Positions 15,600 to 24,213 of a stretch of 41,046 nucleotides of DNA are shown piece after piece (positions within the stretch are counted from its first letter, which is position 1; the number at the start of each line of letters is the position of its first letter). The notes under the pieces were generated by a model that was not told where the DNA came from, did no database searches, and saw only the letters and a program-made list of their open reading frames with translations. The position numbers were made by a program, and so were the translations under genes. Origin of the DNA: Lysobacterales bacterium (GTDB lineage: Bacteria; Pseudomonadota; Gammaproteobacteria; Xanthomonadales; S139-57); contig WFUE01000062.1 in the NCBI GenBank assembly GCA_015485125.1, positions 1 through 41,046 on the forward strand, given 5' to 3'.

Positions 15600-17215
15600 A
15601 TAGCAAGTTTTTTCTGCCGCTACTGTCCTGCCTGTTGCTGAGCGCCTGCCAGTCTCTGCCGGAAAGGCCGGCAAACACGCCAGCCATGGTGGAACGACAA
15701 CCCCGTCATGCGCCCTCTCCCATGCTTGCGCAAACACCCCGACAACAAAGGGACAGTTTTGAAAGCCCGGACGATACCCGCAAGGACGCTATTCCTACGG
15801 CACCCTCTGCACCGGCCGATTTCTGGGCCCAATGGCGACGGGAAACCGCCCTGCCCGATTGTGACGCGGTGCCCGGGGCTGAACGCTGGGCACGCTGGTA
15901 TGCCGCCAAACAAAAGTACATGGAACGGGTACAGCAACGCGCCCAACCGCTTTTGTGGACGATTCACCAGCAAGTAAGGGCGCGGGGCCTGCCATCAGAA
16001 TTCACCCTCTTGCCGGTAGTGGAATCCGCCTACAATCCCTGGGCCTATTCCCATGGCCGTGCCGCAGGCTTGTGGCAGTTCATCCCGGCACTGGCACGCG
16101 AATATGACCTGAAGATGAACTGGTGGTATGACGGCCGCCGGGACATTCTCGCCGCCACTGAAGCGGCCACCCGGCATCTGCAATCCCTCGGCAAGCAATT
16201 TGATGGAGACTGGTTGCTGGCGCTGGCAGCCTACAACAGCGGTCACAACCGGATAGCGCGCCAGGTAAAAAAATTGAAACAACAAGGCAAACCGGTGGAT
16301 TTTCGACATCTGAAGCTGCCACGGGAAACCCGGGGCTACATTCCCAAGATGGTCGGTCTGGCCTGTTTGTACAAGCATCCGCAACGCTACGGCTTTCAGC
16401 CTGTGGAAGTACCCCTGGAACCCCTGGTGGAAACCGTGGATACGGGCGGGCAAATGGACCTGGCGCTGGCGGCGGAACTGGCGGGCATGAATATGGATGA
16501 GCTGTATCACTACAACCCGGCCTGGAACCAGTGGGCCACCGATCCGGATGGTCCCTATCAATTGTTACTGCCGAGGAAGGCCGCCGAACAGTTTCGGGAG
16601 AAACTGGCCCAACTGCCAGCAGATCAGCGCGTGACCTGGAAACGCATACGTATCCAACCGGGTGACAGCCTGATTCGTCTGGCCAGGCGCCATCATGTAA
16701 CCCCGCAATTGCTCAAGGAAGTCAACCACCTCAAGGGTCACTTGATCCGCGCCGGTGATCATCTCATGGTGCCGCAATCCCACCACGCCCTCAGTCAATA
16801 CAATCAGACCCAGGCACAACGGCTGGCCCGGCTGCAACAGAAGGCGGTGACTCCGCAAAGCCTGTATCACAAGGTGGCCGCGGGCGAATCCTTCTGGAGC
16901 ATTTCCAGACACTATGGCGTCAGTGTGCGCGCACTGGCCCGCTGGAATGGCATGGCACCTGGCGATGTGTTACGCGTCGGGCAGAAACTGGTAATCCGCC
17001 AGCCCAAAAAGGGCTTTTCCACCGCACGCACCAGCCGTTCCCGCCAACAACAGATCGTCTACACCGTGCGCCGGGGTGAATCGCTGTGGAGCATCAGCCG
17101 CAAGTTTGCCGTGGATGTAGCCGCCATCCGCAAATGGAATGGACTGAAACGCGATCTGCTCAAGCCCGGTCAGAAACTGCGCCTGCAAGTGGATGTGACC
17201 CGCCAGGCCGGCTGA
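15596..17215 (+). CDS. mltD: Membrane-bound lytic murein transglycosylase D (lipoprotein, three LysM domains)
   Basis: A 539-residue lipoprotein that cleaves peptidoglycan glycan strands to 1,6-anhydro ends. The signal sequence ends in the lipobox LLSAC with lipidated Cys18; the residues after it (QS) do not suggest inner-membrane retention, so outer-membrane attachment is likely. The SLT domain spans about residues 115-260, with catalytic E143 in LPVVESAYNPWAYSHGRAAGLWQF and the AAYNSGHNRI motif. Three LysM repeats follow at about 348-394, 423-468 and 487-532, each with G-(D/E)-S and a closing V-G-Q-K-L or equivalent. E. coli MltD usually has two, so one extra repeat strengthens glycan binding. 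ATG 15596 overlaps the gloB stop codon. Confidence 0.95.
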   Translation: MNSKFFLPLLSCLLLSACQSLPERPANTPAMVERQPRHAPSPMLAQTPRQQRDSFESPDDTRKDAIPTAPSAPADFWAQWRRETALPDCDAVPGAERWARWYAAKQKYMERVQQRAQPLLWTIHQQVRARGLPSEFTLLPVVESAYNPWAYSHGRAAGLWQFIPALAREYDLKMNWWYDGRRDILAATEAATRHLQSLGKQFDGDWLLALAAYNSGHNRIARQVKKLKQQGKPVDFRHLKLPRETRGYIPKMVGLACLYKHPQRYGFQPVEVPLEPLVETVDTGGQMDLALAAELAGMNMDELYHYNPAWNQWATDPDGPYQLLLPRKAAEQFREKLAQLPADQRVTWKRIRIQPGDSLIRLARRHHVTPQLLKEVNHLKGHLIRAGDHLMVPQSHHALSQYNQTQAQRLARLQQKAVTPQSLYHKVAAGESFWSISRHYGVSVRALARWNGMAPGDVLRVGQKLVIRQPKKGFSTARTSRSRQQQIVYTVRRGESLWSISRKFAVDVAAIRKWNGLKRDLLKPGQKLRLQVDVTRQAG

Positions 17216-17217
17216 CC

Positions 17218-18132
17218 ATGAACACCCGTGTCCATATGGATCTGGCGGCGGTGGTGGTCTGCAACCAGCACAACCAGCCGCACATCCTGCTGGACAATCG
17301 CGCCCACCATCCGGCACTACCCACGGGCCCGTTGGACCCGGAGGCACACAAGACTCTGGAACGTGCCATCCGCGAACATGTGTTTCTCGAGCACGGCCTG
17401 GAACTGGGCTATGTGGAACAGTTATACACCTTTGCCGACCATGGCCGCGTGCTGAACTGCCCCCGGCACAGTCGCTGCGTCAGCACTGCCTATCTGGCAT
17501 TGACCCGCATGCGTCAAAGTACTCCCAAGGGTGCGGAATGGTTGCCCTGGTATCAATTTCTACCCTGGGAGGACTGGCGCCATGGTCGCCCGGCCATCCT
17601 CAGCGAGCAGCTACAACCCGCACTGGAAGCCTGGGCGGAAACAGAAAAACCCGACCCGGCCCTGCAACAGCGCCTGCAACTGGCCTTTACCGCCGAGGAC
17701 AGCCAATGGGATCCGGAACGGGTGCTCGAACGATATGAACTGCTCTACCAGGCACGCCTGATTCCGGAATACTATCTCGACCACCGTAAGCCTGTGCCCG
17801 CCCTGCCCGCCAGCGGCCGTGCCCTGGCCCATGATCACCGACGCATGCTGGCCACCGCGCTGGGCCGCCTGCGTGGCAAATTGAAATACCGACCGGTCGT
17901 CTTTGAATTGCTGGAAGAAACCTTCACCCTGCTGCAACTGCAACAACTGGTCGAATCCCTGGCCGGGCATCCGCTGCACAAGCAGAATTTTCGTCGCCTG
18001 GTGGAACAGACCCAACTGGTGGAAGGCACGGGCCGTTTCCGCTCCACCGGCCGTGGCCGCCCCGCCGAACTGTTCCGTTTTCGCTCGGCCGTGCTACTGG
18101 AGCGGCCCGCACCGGGGCTGCGCATTCGCTGA
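17218..18132 (+). CDS. NrtR-like regulator: degenerate NUDIX domain plus C-terminal winged helix
   Basis: A 304-residue soluble protein. The N-terminal half (about 1-140) has a NUDIX fold with a degenerate box around REHVFLEHGLELGYVEQLYTF (52-72), lacking the full REUXEEXGU glutamates. The C-terminal KYRPVVFELLEETFTLLQLQQLVE...HKQNFRRLVEQTQLVE...GRPAELFRF (about 220-295) is the winged-helix domain typical of NrtR. NrtR proteins repress NAD-salvage or sugar genes and sense ADP-ribose or related nucleotides in the catalytically dead NUDIX pocket. The ATG is 3 bp after the mltD stop codon, so it is probably cotranscribed with gloB-mltD. No NAD-salvage gene is adjacent; the NAD kinase at 22842 is on the other strand 5 kb away. 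The target is unknown. Confidence 0.78.
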   Translation: MNTRVHMDLAAVVVCNQHNQPHILLDNRAHHPALPTGPLDPEAHKTLERAIREHVFLEHGLELGYVEQLYTFADHGRVLNCPRHSRCVSTAYLALTRMRQSTPKGAEWLPWYQFLPWEDWRHGRPAILSEQLQPALEAWAETEKPDPALQQRLQLAFTAEDSQWDPERVLERYELLYQARLIPEYYLDHRKPVPALPASGRALAHDHRRMLATALGRLRGKLKYRPVVFELLEETFTLLQLQQLVESLAGHPLHKQNFRRLVEQTQLVEGTGRFRSTGRGRPAELFRFRSAVLLERPAPGLRIR

Positions 18133-18227
18133 ACCCAGGCCCGCATAAGAGAAAATGGGTTGATTTTGCCACCATTTACTGCGAATCTTGCCTTTAATGA
18201 TCATGACACACGGATGAGGGAGGAACC

Positions 18228-20462
18228 GTGCCTGCCCACACATCCAGCCACCCACGCGATTTTTGGGCTATCGCGCTGCTGCTTGCCCTGCCACTGATTA
18301 TTCTGGGTACGACCAACCTGCCCTTTCAGGCAAGGCAAGCGCATGGGTATGTAGGCATCGGCTTCCAGGAGGTGCCCGACCAATCAGGGCTGATCATCGA
18401 CTATATAGCACCAGGTGGGCCGGCAGATCGTGCAGGCCTGTCAACCGGCATGCGTCTACTGGCTTACGAAGGGCAACCGGTCGCCAGCCAGAAGGCACTG
18501 GATCAACTCTGGTTCAAATCGCCACCACAACAACTGAATCTTACCCTGCAGGATACCGGGGGCCGTCAGCGAGTCTATGCCATCGCACCAGGCCGCAATC
18601 TGGACTTGAGCCAGCTGGTCGTCAACACCCTGGGGGCTTTCTATTTTTTCGGCATGATGGTGGTACTGTTCCAACAACGGCAAAAAACCGAGGCCCGGCT
18701 GCTTATCCTGCTGCTGCTGATTCTGAGCATGGATTTTCTCCTGCCCTTTTCGCAAGTACCCAGCCAAACCGTCAACGCCTGGCTGTGGCGCATCAATCTG
18801 TGGAACCTTTCGGCGGTCATGGTGCTCAAGTTGCACTTTGTATTGATCTTTCCCGGCCCGGTACGCTTCTATCAGCAACATCGGCGACTGGCCCTGGCCT
18901 TGCTCTATGGCGGCATGCTCCCTGGCCTGCTTTTTCTGACCACACTGGTGGAAGACACACTGGACCCCCAATCCACCCGTTTCTTCTTTACCCTGCAGGT
19001 TGTAGTCATGGTATCCATCTGGGCGTTGCTGGGCTGGCGCTACTTCAGAACACTCAACCCGGAATGGAAAAAGCAACTGGGCATTGTCTGGGCCTTTGAC
19101 ACCCCGTTCGCCTTTACCCAGCTGCTCTGGCATATCCACGTCTACTACTGGTTCATGGATTGGCTGGAATGGCTGGACTGGACGGAACAGCTGGTACTGG
19201 CGCTCTGGCCCACGGGCATCTTCATCGCCATCGTCCGTCACAATTTTTTGCAGATTCGCCACAATCTGCGCCCCGAGCCGGTACGAATCTTTATTCAGTT
19301 CGCGCTGTTACTGGTGTTATTGCTGGTGGCGCAGGAAGGCTATCACCAGTTTGCCCGCTTCATGCCCGGCAATTTGGCCATGCTGGCCATTTCCATTCCC
19401 GCACTGAGCTTTTCCACCCAGATTGTCCCGGCCAGCCGCCGGCTGCATGGCTGGCTGGAACACGGCCTGTTGCAGGCCCATATTCCCCTGCACCACGCAT
19501 TCCGTGAGCATCTGGCGAAGAAGGAAAGGTTCGGAGACGACCTGCAACAAGACCTGCGCGATGCCTTGCAATACCTGAGACAAGTCTTGCATCTGCCCTG
19601 GGCAGGCATCTATTGCCCCGCCACGGAAGAAAACCCGGCTTTTCAGGTACAGGCCGGTCTATTGCCGGTGGAAACCGCCAGTGATCTGCCAGCACTATGG
19701 CAACAAACCGAGGTGTTGATGAGCAGACATGCAGATCATCTACAGGAAATTTTTCCACTCCAGTGCAGTCCCGACAATAATCAGGGCATTCTCATGCTGG
19801 GCAACAGCCCAGCACACGCGCGTCAACTGACCGAAGAAGACCACCACGACCTTACCTTGATTGCTCAGGATCTGGCCAGCAACATCGAACGAGCCCGGCT
19901 CAGCCAACTGGCTTCCACCGATGTGCTGACCGGCAGCCTGCGAAGGGAAGCCGCGCTGGATGCACTGCGCGTACTGATCGGACAAAGCCGCAGGCACCAG
20001 ACGCCAATGAGCGTCTGCATGGTGGATCTGGACCATTTCAAGCAGGTCAATGACCAGTGGGGCCACCCCGCTGGCGACCGGGTCTTGCAGAACACCGCCA
20101 GTACTCTGCGGCAGGCTGTACGACAATCCGATGTCATCGGTCGCTATGGTGGGGAAGAGTTTATGCTGATTCTGCCGGAATGTGACGAAAAAGGGCTGCA
20201 ACAACTGATGGACAAGATTTTCAGCCAGGTTCGTCAGCGGCATACCCACGACAGCCGCCAGGCACCGGAAGTCGCTCTGCTCAGCGCCGGTTGCCTGGTA
20301 CTGCATCCAGCCATGCTGGTAGGCGATACAGAAGTACTGGTTGAACGCATGCTGCAAGAGGCCGACCAGTTGCTGTACCAGGCCAAGGCGCAGGGTCGCA
20401 ATCGTTATCTCATGGGCTCGCTGAGCCACGACCCTTCCAATGAGGCTTCTCCCACCGGATAG
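18228..20462 (+). CDS. Membrane diguanylate cyclase with PDZ, multi-TM, GAF-like and GGEEF domains (copy 1)
   Basis: A 744-residue protein that should make c-di-GMP. In order: a TM helix (about 11-30); a PDZ-like domain (about 38-118) with the APGGPADRAGL turn; six or seven further TM helices between about 130 and 400; a linker; a GAF-like domain (about 435-555); and a GGDEF domain (about 565-730). The active site is GGEEF (641-645), and the product-inhibition I-site RQSD (632-635) stands five residues before it, so catalysis and feedback are both expected. The GTG start at 18228 has AGGGAGGAA just upstream. The architecture is repeated by the gene at 26552-28792 (746 residues), an obvious paralogue. 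The PDZ between TM1 and TM2 should face the periplasm and could bind an exported peptide or C-terminus (inference). Confidence 0.9.
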   Translation: MPAHTSSHPRDFWAIALLLALPLIILGTTNLPFQARQAHGYVGIGFQEVPDQSGLIIDYIAPGGPADRAGLSTGMRLLAYEGQPVASQKALDQLWFKSPPQQLNLTLQDTGGRQRVYAIAPGRNLDLSQLVVNTLGAFYFFGMMVVLFQQRQKTEARLLILLLLILSMDFLLPFSQVPSQTVNAWLWRINLWNLSAVMVLKLHFVLIFPGPVRFYQQHRRLALALLYGGMLPGLLFLTTLVEDTLDPQSTRFFFTLQVVVMVSIWALLGWRYFRTLNPEWKKQLGIVWAFDTPFAFTQLLWHIHVYYWFMDWLEWLDWTEQLVLALWPTGIFIAIVRHNFLQIRHNLRPEPVRIFIQFALLLVLLLVAQEGYHQFARFMPGNLAMLAISIPALSFSTQIVPASRRLHGWLEHGLLQAHIPLHHAFREHLAKKERFGDDLQQDLRDALQYLRQVLHLPWAGIYCPATEENPAFQVQAGLLPVETASDLPALWQQTEVLMSRHADHLQEIFPLQCSPDNNQGILMLGNSPAHARQLTEEDHHDLTLIAQDLASNIERARLSQLASTDVLTGSLRREAALDALRVLIGQSRRHQTPMSVCMVDLDHFKQVNDQWGHPAGDRVLQNTASTLRQAVRQSDVIGRYGGEEFMLILPECDEKGLQQLMDKIFSQVRQRHTHDSRQAPEVALLSAGCLVLHPAMLVGDTEVLVERMLQEADQLLYQAKAQGRNRYLMGSLSHDPSNEASPTG

Positions 20463-20469
20463 TGCCGGT

Positions 20470-21360
20470 TCACGGGTTGGCCACCCCATGGGGGACATGC
20501 CCGGTGGGCACATGGCTGCTGGCGCTCTCGCAGTGGATTTTCTGATCGTCAAAAAAAATGTCGGCACCAAAGGCAGCCAAGACGGGCCCCTTTTCGCGCC
20601 CGCCGAGGAACAGGGATTCATCGATGCGCACGCCCCACTCCCGCAAGGTGAGAATGACCCGCTTGTGCGCCGGCGCCGAGCGGGCGGTTACCAATGCCGT
20701 GCGAATGGGGTTGTTGTCGGCGGGATAGGCCTGCTGAATGGCATGCAATGCCTGTAAAACCCGAAAAAACGGCCCCGGCTGCATGGGAGATTCCGCATCC
20801 TGGGCTTCATGGTCGAGAAAGGCCTCCAGCCCCTGTTCCTTGTAGATGCGTTCCGAGGCATCGGAAAACAGCACGGCATCGCCATCGAAGGCAATGCGCA
20901 CCTGGCCATCAGCTTCCCGGTCCATTCGCCCCGGCAGAATGGTGGCCGCCGCATAGCCGGCTTCAAGCACATGGCGCACATCCTCGGCATGGGCGCTGAG
21001 AAAGAGATCCACCCCAAAGGCGGGGATGTAGCGCTCCGGGCTTTCGCCATTGGTAAAGGCCGCCCGGCAGATGGGCAGTTGCATCCGCTCGATGGTATTG
21101 AAAATCCGCAGGCCGGTATCAGCGGAATTACGCGAGACCAGAATCACCTCTACCCGCTGGTGCTCGCCATCGTTCAATGCCAGCAACTTCTTGACCAGCG
21201 GATAGGCCATGCCGGGTTGCAAGGGTTCGTTCTCGTGGGCAATCTGCCATTGCTGGTAAGCCTCAATGCCCTGGGTCTCGAACACCCGATGACTCTCGTC
21301 CAGGTCAAACAGGGCGCGAGAGGAAATGGCAATGGTCAGCGGCAGGACTTCAGTTTTCAT
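20470..21360 (-). CDS. 5'-nucleotidase (cytosolic NT5C1-like family)
   Basis: A 296-residue HAD-related 5'-nucleotidase that hydrolyses nucleoside monophosphates, matching the bacterial family related to vertebrate cytosolic 5'-nucleotidase I. It has SSRALFDLDESHRVFE near the N-terminus (D19, D21) and the diagnostic RIAFDGDAVLFSDASERIYKEQG in the middle. No signal peptide is present, so it is cytosolic. I chose ATG 21360 by the family N-terminus (MKTEVLPLTIAISSRALF); an ATG two codons earlier (21366) is possible. The start overlaps the end of the subtilase gene by 11 bases, so it relies on translational coupling. GGDEF copy 1 converges with it, 7 bp between stop codons. The substrate (AMP, IMP or another) cannot be told. 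Confidence 0.85.
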   Translation of the reverse strand: MKTEVLPLTIAISSRALFDLDESHRVFETQGIEAYQQWQIAHENEPLQPGMAYPLVKKLLALNDGEHQRVEVILVSRNSADTGLRIFNTIERMQLPICRAAFTNGESPERYIPAFGVDLFLSAHAEDVRHVLEAGYAAATILPGRMDREADGQVRIAFDGDAVLFSDASERIYKEQGLEAFLDHEAQDAESPMQPGPFFRVLQALHAIQQAYPADNNPIRTALVTARSAPAHKRVILTLREWGVRIDESLFLGGREKGPVLAAFGADIFFDDQKIHCESASSHVPTGHVPHGVANP

Positions 21361-22789
21361 AACCATCCGTGAACACGGGTTCCAGTACATGCTGATAGGC
21401 ATTCCAGCTGTCGATGATACCCCATCCATAGACAGCATTGGGTCGCTGGCTACCGGCCACACCGCCACAATTCTGGCTGGAAAAGGCCGGAGTGGCATAG
21501 TATCGAATCACTCGCCGCAGTGCCGCCGGCTGGCCCAAAAGGGCCGGGTTGGCCTGCAACAGCAGGGCTGCCAGCCCGGCCACATGTGGCGTGGCCATGC
21601 TGGTGCCACTGGAAAGGCCGGTATTGCCGTTGAGCAGGGACGAACGCACATTCACCCCCGGCGCGGCCACATTGGGTTTCAGGCGGTTGGAACCGTCCAC
21701 GGTCACCACCCCCCGGCTGCTGAAACCGGCCACCTGATTGCTGCCGTCCACTGCCGCCACGGTAAAGCTGCTGTCGTAAATGGCCGGCGGATGACTGATG
21801 GTATTGCAGGTACTGCCGGAATTACCGGCGGCGGATACCACCAGTATGCCCGCCGACTGGACACTGTCCACCGTGGCCTGCAGGGCATTCCAGGCACAGC
21901 CCTCGCTGGGTGGGCAAGCCCAGGAATTGCTGATGATGGCCGGCGCCAGATCCGGGCGCGGGTCCGTGCCATCAATACGGGTGGGGGCCAGAAACCACTG
22001 GAAGCATTCGATATAACTGCTGGCCGTGCCAGCCCCCTGATTCATATTGCGACAACCGATCCATTTTGCGTCAGGAGCCACGCCGGTGCGGGTACCGCTG
22101 AGCGGATCATCTCCGGCCACGGTACCCGTTACATGGGTACCATGACCATGGTCATCGCAAGGCGCTGGTGAATCCGCACTGCAACTGCCATTGGCGACAT
22201 GGATGGCATCGTGCCAGGCGTGATCGTGGCTCACCGTACCCGACGTGCTGTCCCAGCCCCGGTACTGGTTTTTCAGCAAATCATGGTCCCATTGCATGCC
22301 AGTGTCCTGAATGCCCACGGTTACACCACTGCCGGTAATGCCCGCCAGCCAGAGCTTATCGGCGCCGATCTGGCTGAGATTGGCTTGCACTGTACCCTTG
22401 GGCAGCACCCGCCGGTCATCCCGTGGTTTCGCCCAGCGCATGGCATGGGGGCGATCCCGCTCCACGGCAGCCACCTGAGGCATTTGCCGCAGACGATGGG
22501 CCTGGTGGGCGGTGAGTGTCGCCTGTATGACCGGTGCCAGCCAGAAACTGCGATAGCGCACGCCCCATTGCTGCAACTGTTCTTCCACCGGGGCTTGCAA
22601 CCGGGCCACCTGCCGCTGGTGATAGCGCAAGTCACCCTGGCTTTTCATCGGCCGATTCGGCCAGTAGCCATGCAGGCTGATCAGCCAGTTTTCCGTAACA
22701 TAAGGCTGGTAGGCCACGGCTTGCTTGCTCGCTTGGACTGGTGTGCACACACCCAGCAACAGGCCAAGCACAAAGGCAACCGCCCGCAT
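21350..22789 (-). CDS. Secreted subtilisin-like serine protease (S8) with C-terminal FTDGYEN tail
   Basis: A 479-residue exported protease. A signal peptide (about 1-20, cleavage after VQA) is followed by a propeptide-like region (about 25-115) and the catalytic domain. The catalytic triad is D162 (QDTGMQWDH), H216 (HGHGTHVTGT) and S397 (SGTSMATPHVAG), with the oxyanion asparagine N323 (AAGNSG). Cysteines at about 203, 211, 246, 262, 292, 298, 328 and 441 suggest disulphides and extracellular action. There is no autotransporter barrel. The protein ends in VFTDGYEN, like the tail of the protein at 1-300. It lies between the NAD kinase and 5'-nucleotidase genes on the same strand, an odd place for a secreted protease. 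Confidence 0.92.
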   Translation of the reverse strand: MRAVAFVLGLLLGVCTPVQASKQAVAYQPYVTENWLISLHGYWPNRPMKSQGDLRYHQRQVARLQAPVEEQLQQWGVRYRSFWLAPVIQATLTAHQAHRLRQMPQVAAVERDRPHAMRWAKPRDDRRVLPKGTVQANLSQIGADKLWLAGITGSGVTVGIQDTGMQWDHDLLKNQYRGWDSTSGTVSHDHAWHDAIHVANGSCSADSPAPCDDHGHGTHVTGTVAGDDPLSGTRTGVAPDAKWIGCRNMNQGAGTASSYIECFQWFLAPTRIDGTDPRPDLAPAIISNSWACPPSEGCAWNALQATVDSVQSAGILVVSAAGNSGSTCNTISHPPAIYDSSFTVAAVDGSNQVAGFSSRGVVTVDGSNRLKPNVAAPGVNVRSSLLNGNTGLSSGTSMATPHVAGLAALLLQANPALLGQPAALRRVIRYYATPAFSSQNCGGVAGSQRPNAVYGWGIIDSWNAYQHVLEPVFTDGYEN

Positions 22790-22841
22790 AAATCAGACGT
22801 GCGTTCCGGCTTCCTGCCTGGCTTGAGGGCTGCCTTTCTCC

Positions 22842-23603
22842 TCAGTCGAAAACAAACTGTTCATTGAGTATGCGCTCTTCCAGATTGTGTTCCGGATCGA
22901 ACAGCACCGTCGGCTGGTGTTCGCGATCCTCTTCCACATGCACATGGCGTACATTGCGGATTTCAGTAGCGTCCGCCGTGGCCGATACCGGGCGTTTTTC
23001 CGGGTCCAGCACCTCGAAATGGATGCGTGCCTGCCCGGGCAGTATCGCGCCACGCCAGCGGCGCGGGCGGAAGGGGCTGATGGGCGTCAGTGCCAGCACA
23101 TCACTGCCTAACGGCAGAATGGGGCCATGCGCCGAATAGTTGTAGGCGGTACTTCCCGCGGATGTAGCCACCAGCACGCCGTCACAGATCAGCTCTTCCA
23201 CCTTCACCGTATCATTGATGGAGATACGAATGTGTGCGGCCTGCCCCGTTTCCCGTAACAAGGAAACTTCGTTGAAGGCCTGGGCGCTAGCCTGATCGCC
23301 CTCCACGGTTTCCACCCGCATACGCAGCATGCTCAGCGGCGTGGCTTCGGCCGCGTGGATTCGTTCCGGCAGACCGCCTTCATGATAGCGGTTGAGCAGA
23401 AAGCCCAGACTGCCCCGCTTCATGCCGTAGAAGGGCTTGTCCAGGTGCATCCATTGATGCAGCATTTCCAGCATCCAGCCATCTCCACCCAGTGGCACCA
23501 GCACATCGGCAGCAGCAGGCTTGTGCTGCCCGTAGCGTTCAGCCAGTGCCCGCAGGGATGCCTGTGCCTTGGGGGCGTCGGATGCAAGAAATGCCAGTTT
23601 CAT
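22842..23603 (-). CDS. nadK: NAD kinase, short type
   Basis: A 253-residue ATP-NAD kinase that makes NADP in the cytosol. The GGDG motif is at residues 39-42 (PLGGDGWMLEMLH), followed by KRGSLGFLLN, FNEVSLLRE and the NAD-binding DGVLVATSAGSTAYNYSAHGPILPLGS. The C-terminal LFDPEHNLEERILNEQF is also typical. E. coli NadK is about 290 residues; this shorter type with 'FLASDA' at the start is usual in alphaproteobacteria and is also found in Xanthomonadales, so it could be lineage-typical or a second copy. It sits 12 bp after nfuA on the same strand and 52 bp before the subtilase gene. Confidence 0.93.
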   Translation of the reverse strand: MKLAFLASDAPKAQASLRALAERYGQHKPAAADVLVPLGGDGWMLEMLHQWMHLDKPFYGMKRGSLGFLLNRYHEGGLPERIHAAEATPLSMLRMRVETVEGDQASAQAFNEVSLLRETGQAAHIRISINDTVKVEELICDGVLVATSAGSTAYNYSAHGPILPLGSDVLALTPISPFRPRRWRGAILPGQARIHFEVLDPEKRPVSATADATEIRNVRHVHVEEDREHQPTVLFDPEHNLEERILNEQFVFD

Positions 23604-23615
23604 CTCAGGTTCGCA

Positions 23616-24194
23616 TCAGGCATAGGGGTTGGTGCCCTGTGCGTGATCGGTGACATCTTCCACCGCCTTGATCTCGGGAAAACGCTCCAGCAGGGTCTTC
23701 TCCACGCCGTTTTTCAAGGTCATGCTGGACATGCCACAGCCCTGACAACCACCCCCAAAGCGGACCTTGACCGTACCATCGTCAGTGATGCTATCCAGGC
23801 TGATAAAGCCACCATGGGCGGCGACCATGGGGGTGATTTCACTGTCGATCACATATTGCACCCGCTCCTTGAGCGGTGCGTCCTCGGCCGGTTTCTTGCC
23901 GCGGATATTGGGGGCCTTGATGACCAGCTGGCCACCCGTGGGCTTTTCCTCGTAGTCGAACGAGGCTTCTTCCAGAAAGGGCGCGCTGTTGCGATCGATA
24001 TAGAGAGTGAAGGCACCGCAATCCTGAGCCAGATCGGTGGCGCTGTTCTCGCCGGGTTCGCAGAAGGAAAGCTGGCAGTCCGCGGAAGGTGTGCCCGCCT
24101 GCTTGACTTCCAGCCGCAGGCCCATGCCCTCCACGCCCTGCTGCTGGATCAATTTCTGAAAATAGTCTTTGGCACTGTCGCTGATTGCAATCAT
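23616..24194 (-). CDS. nfuA: Fe-S biogenesis protein NfuA
   Basis: A 192-residue carrier that holds a [4Fe-4S] cluster and passes it to apoproteins, especially under oxidative or iron stress. The N-terminal part (about 1-95) is a degenerate A-type (IscA/HesB-like) domain whose cluster cysteines are not in the A-type arrangement. The C-terminal Nfu domain (about 105-185) carries the cluster motif GGGCQGCGMSSMTLKNGVE with C150 and C153. Both halves match E. coli NfuA (191 residues), including the terminal NPYA. It lies 19 bp after the esterase gene and 12 bp before nadK. Confidence 0.95.
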   Translation of the reverse strand: MIAISDSAKDYFQKLIQQQGVEGMGLRLEVKQAGTPSADCQLSFCEPGENSATDLAQDCGAFTLYIDRNSAPFLEEASFDYEEKPTGGQLVIKAPNIRGKKPAEDAPLKERVQYVIDSEITPMVAAHGGFISLDSITDDGTVKVRFGGGCQGCGMSSMTLKNGVEKTLLERFPEIKAVEDVTDHAQGTNPYA

Positions 24195-24213
24195 GGTTCT
24201 CTCTTGTCTGTGC

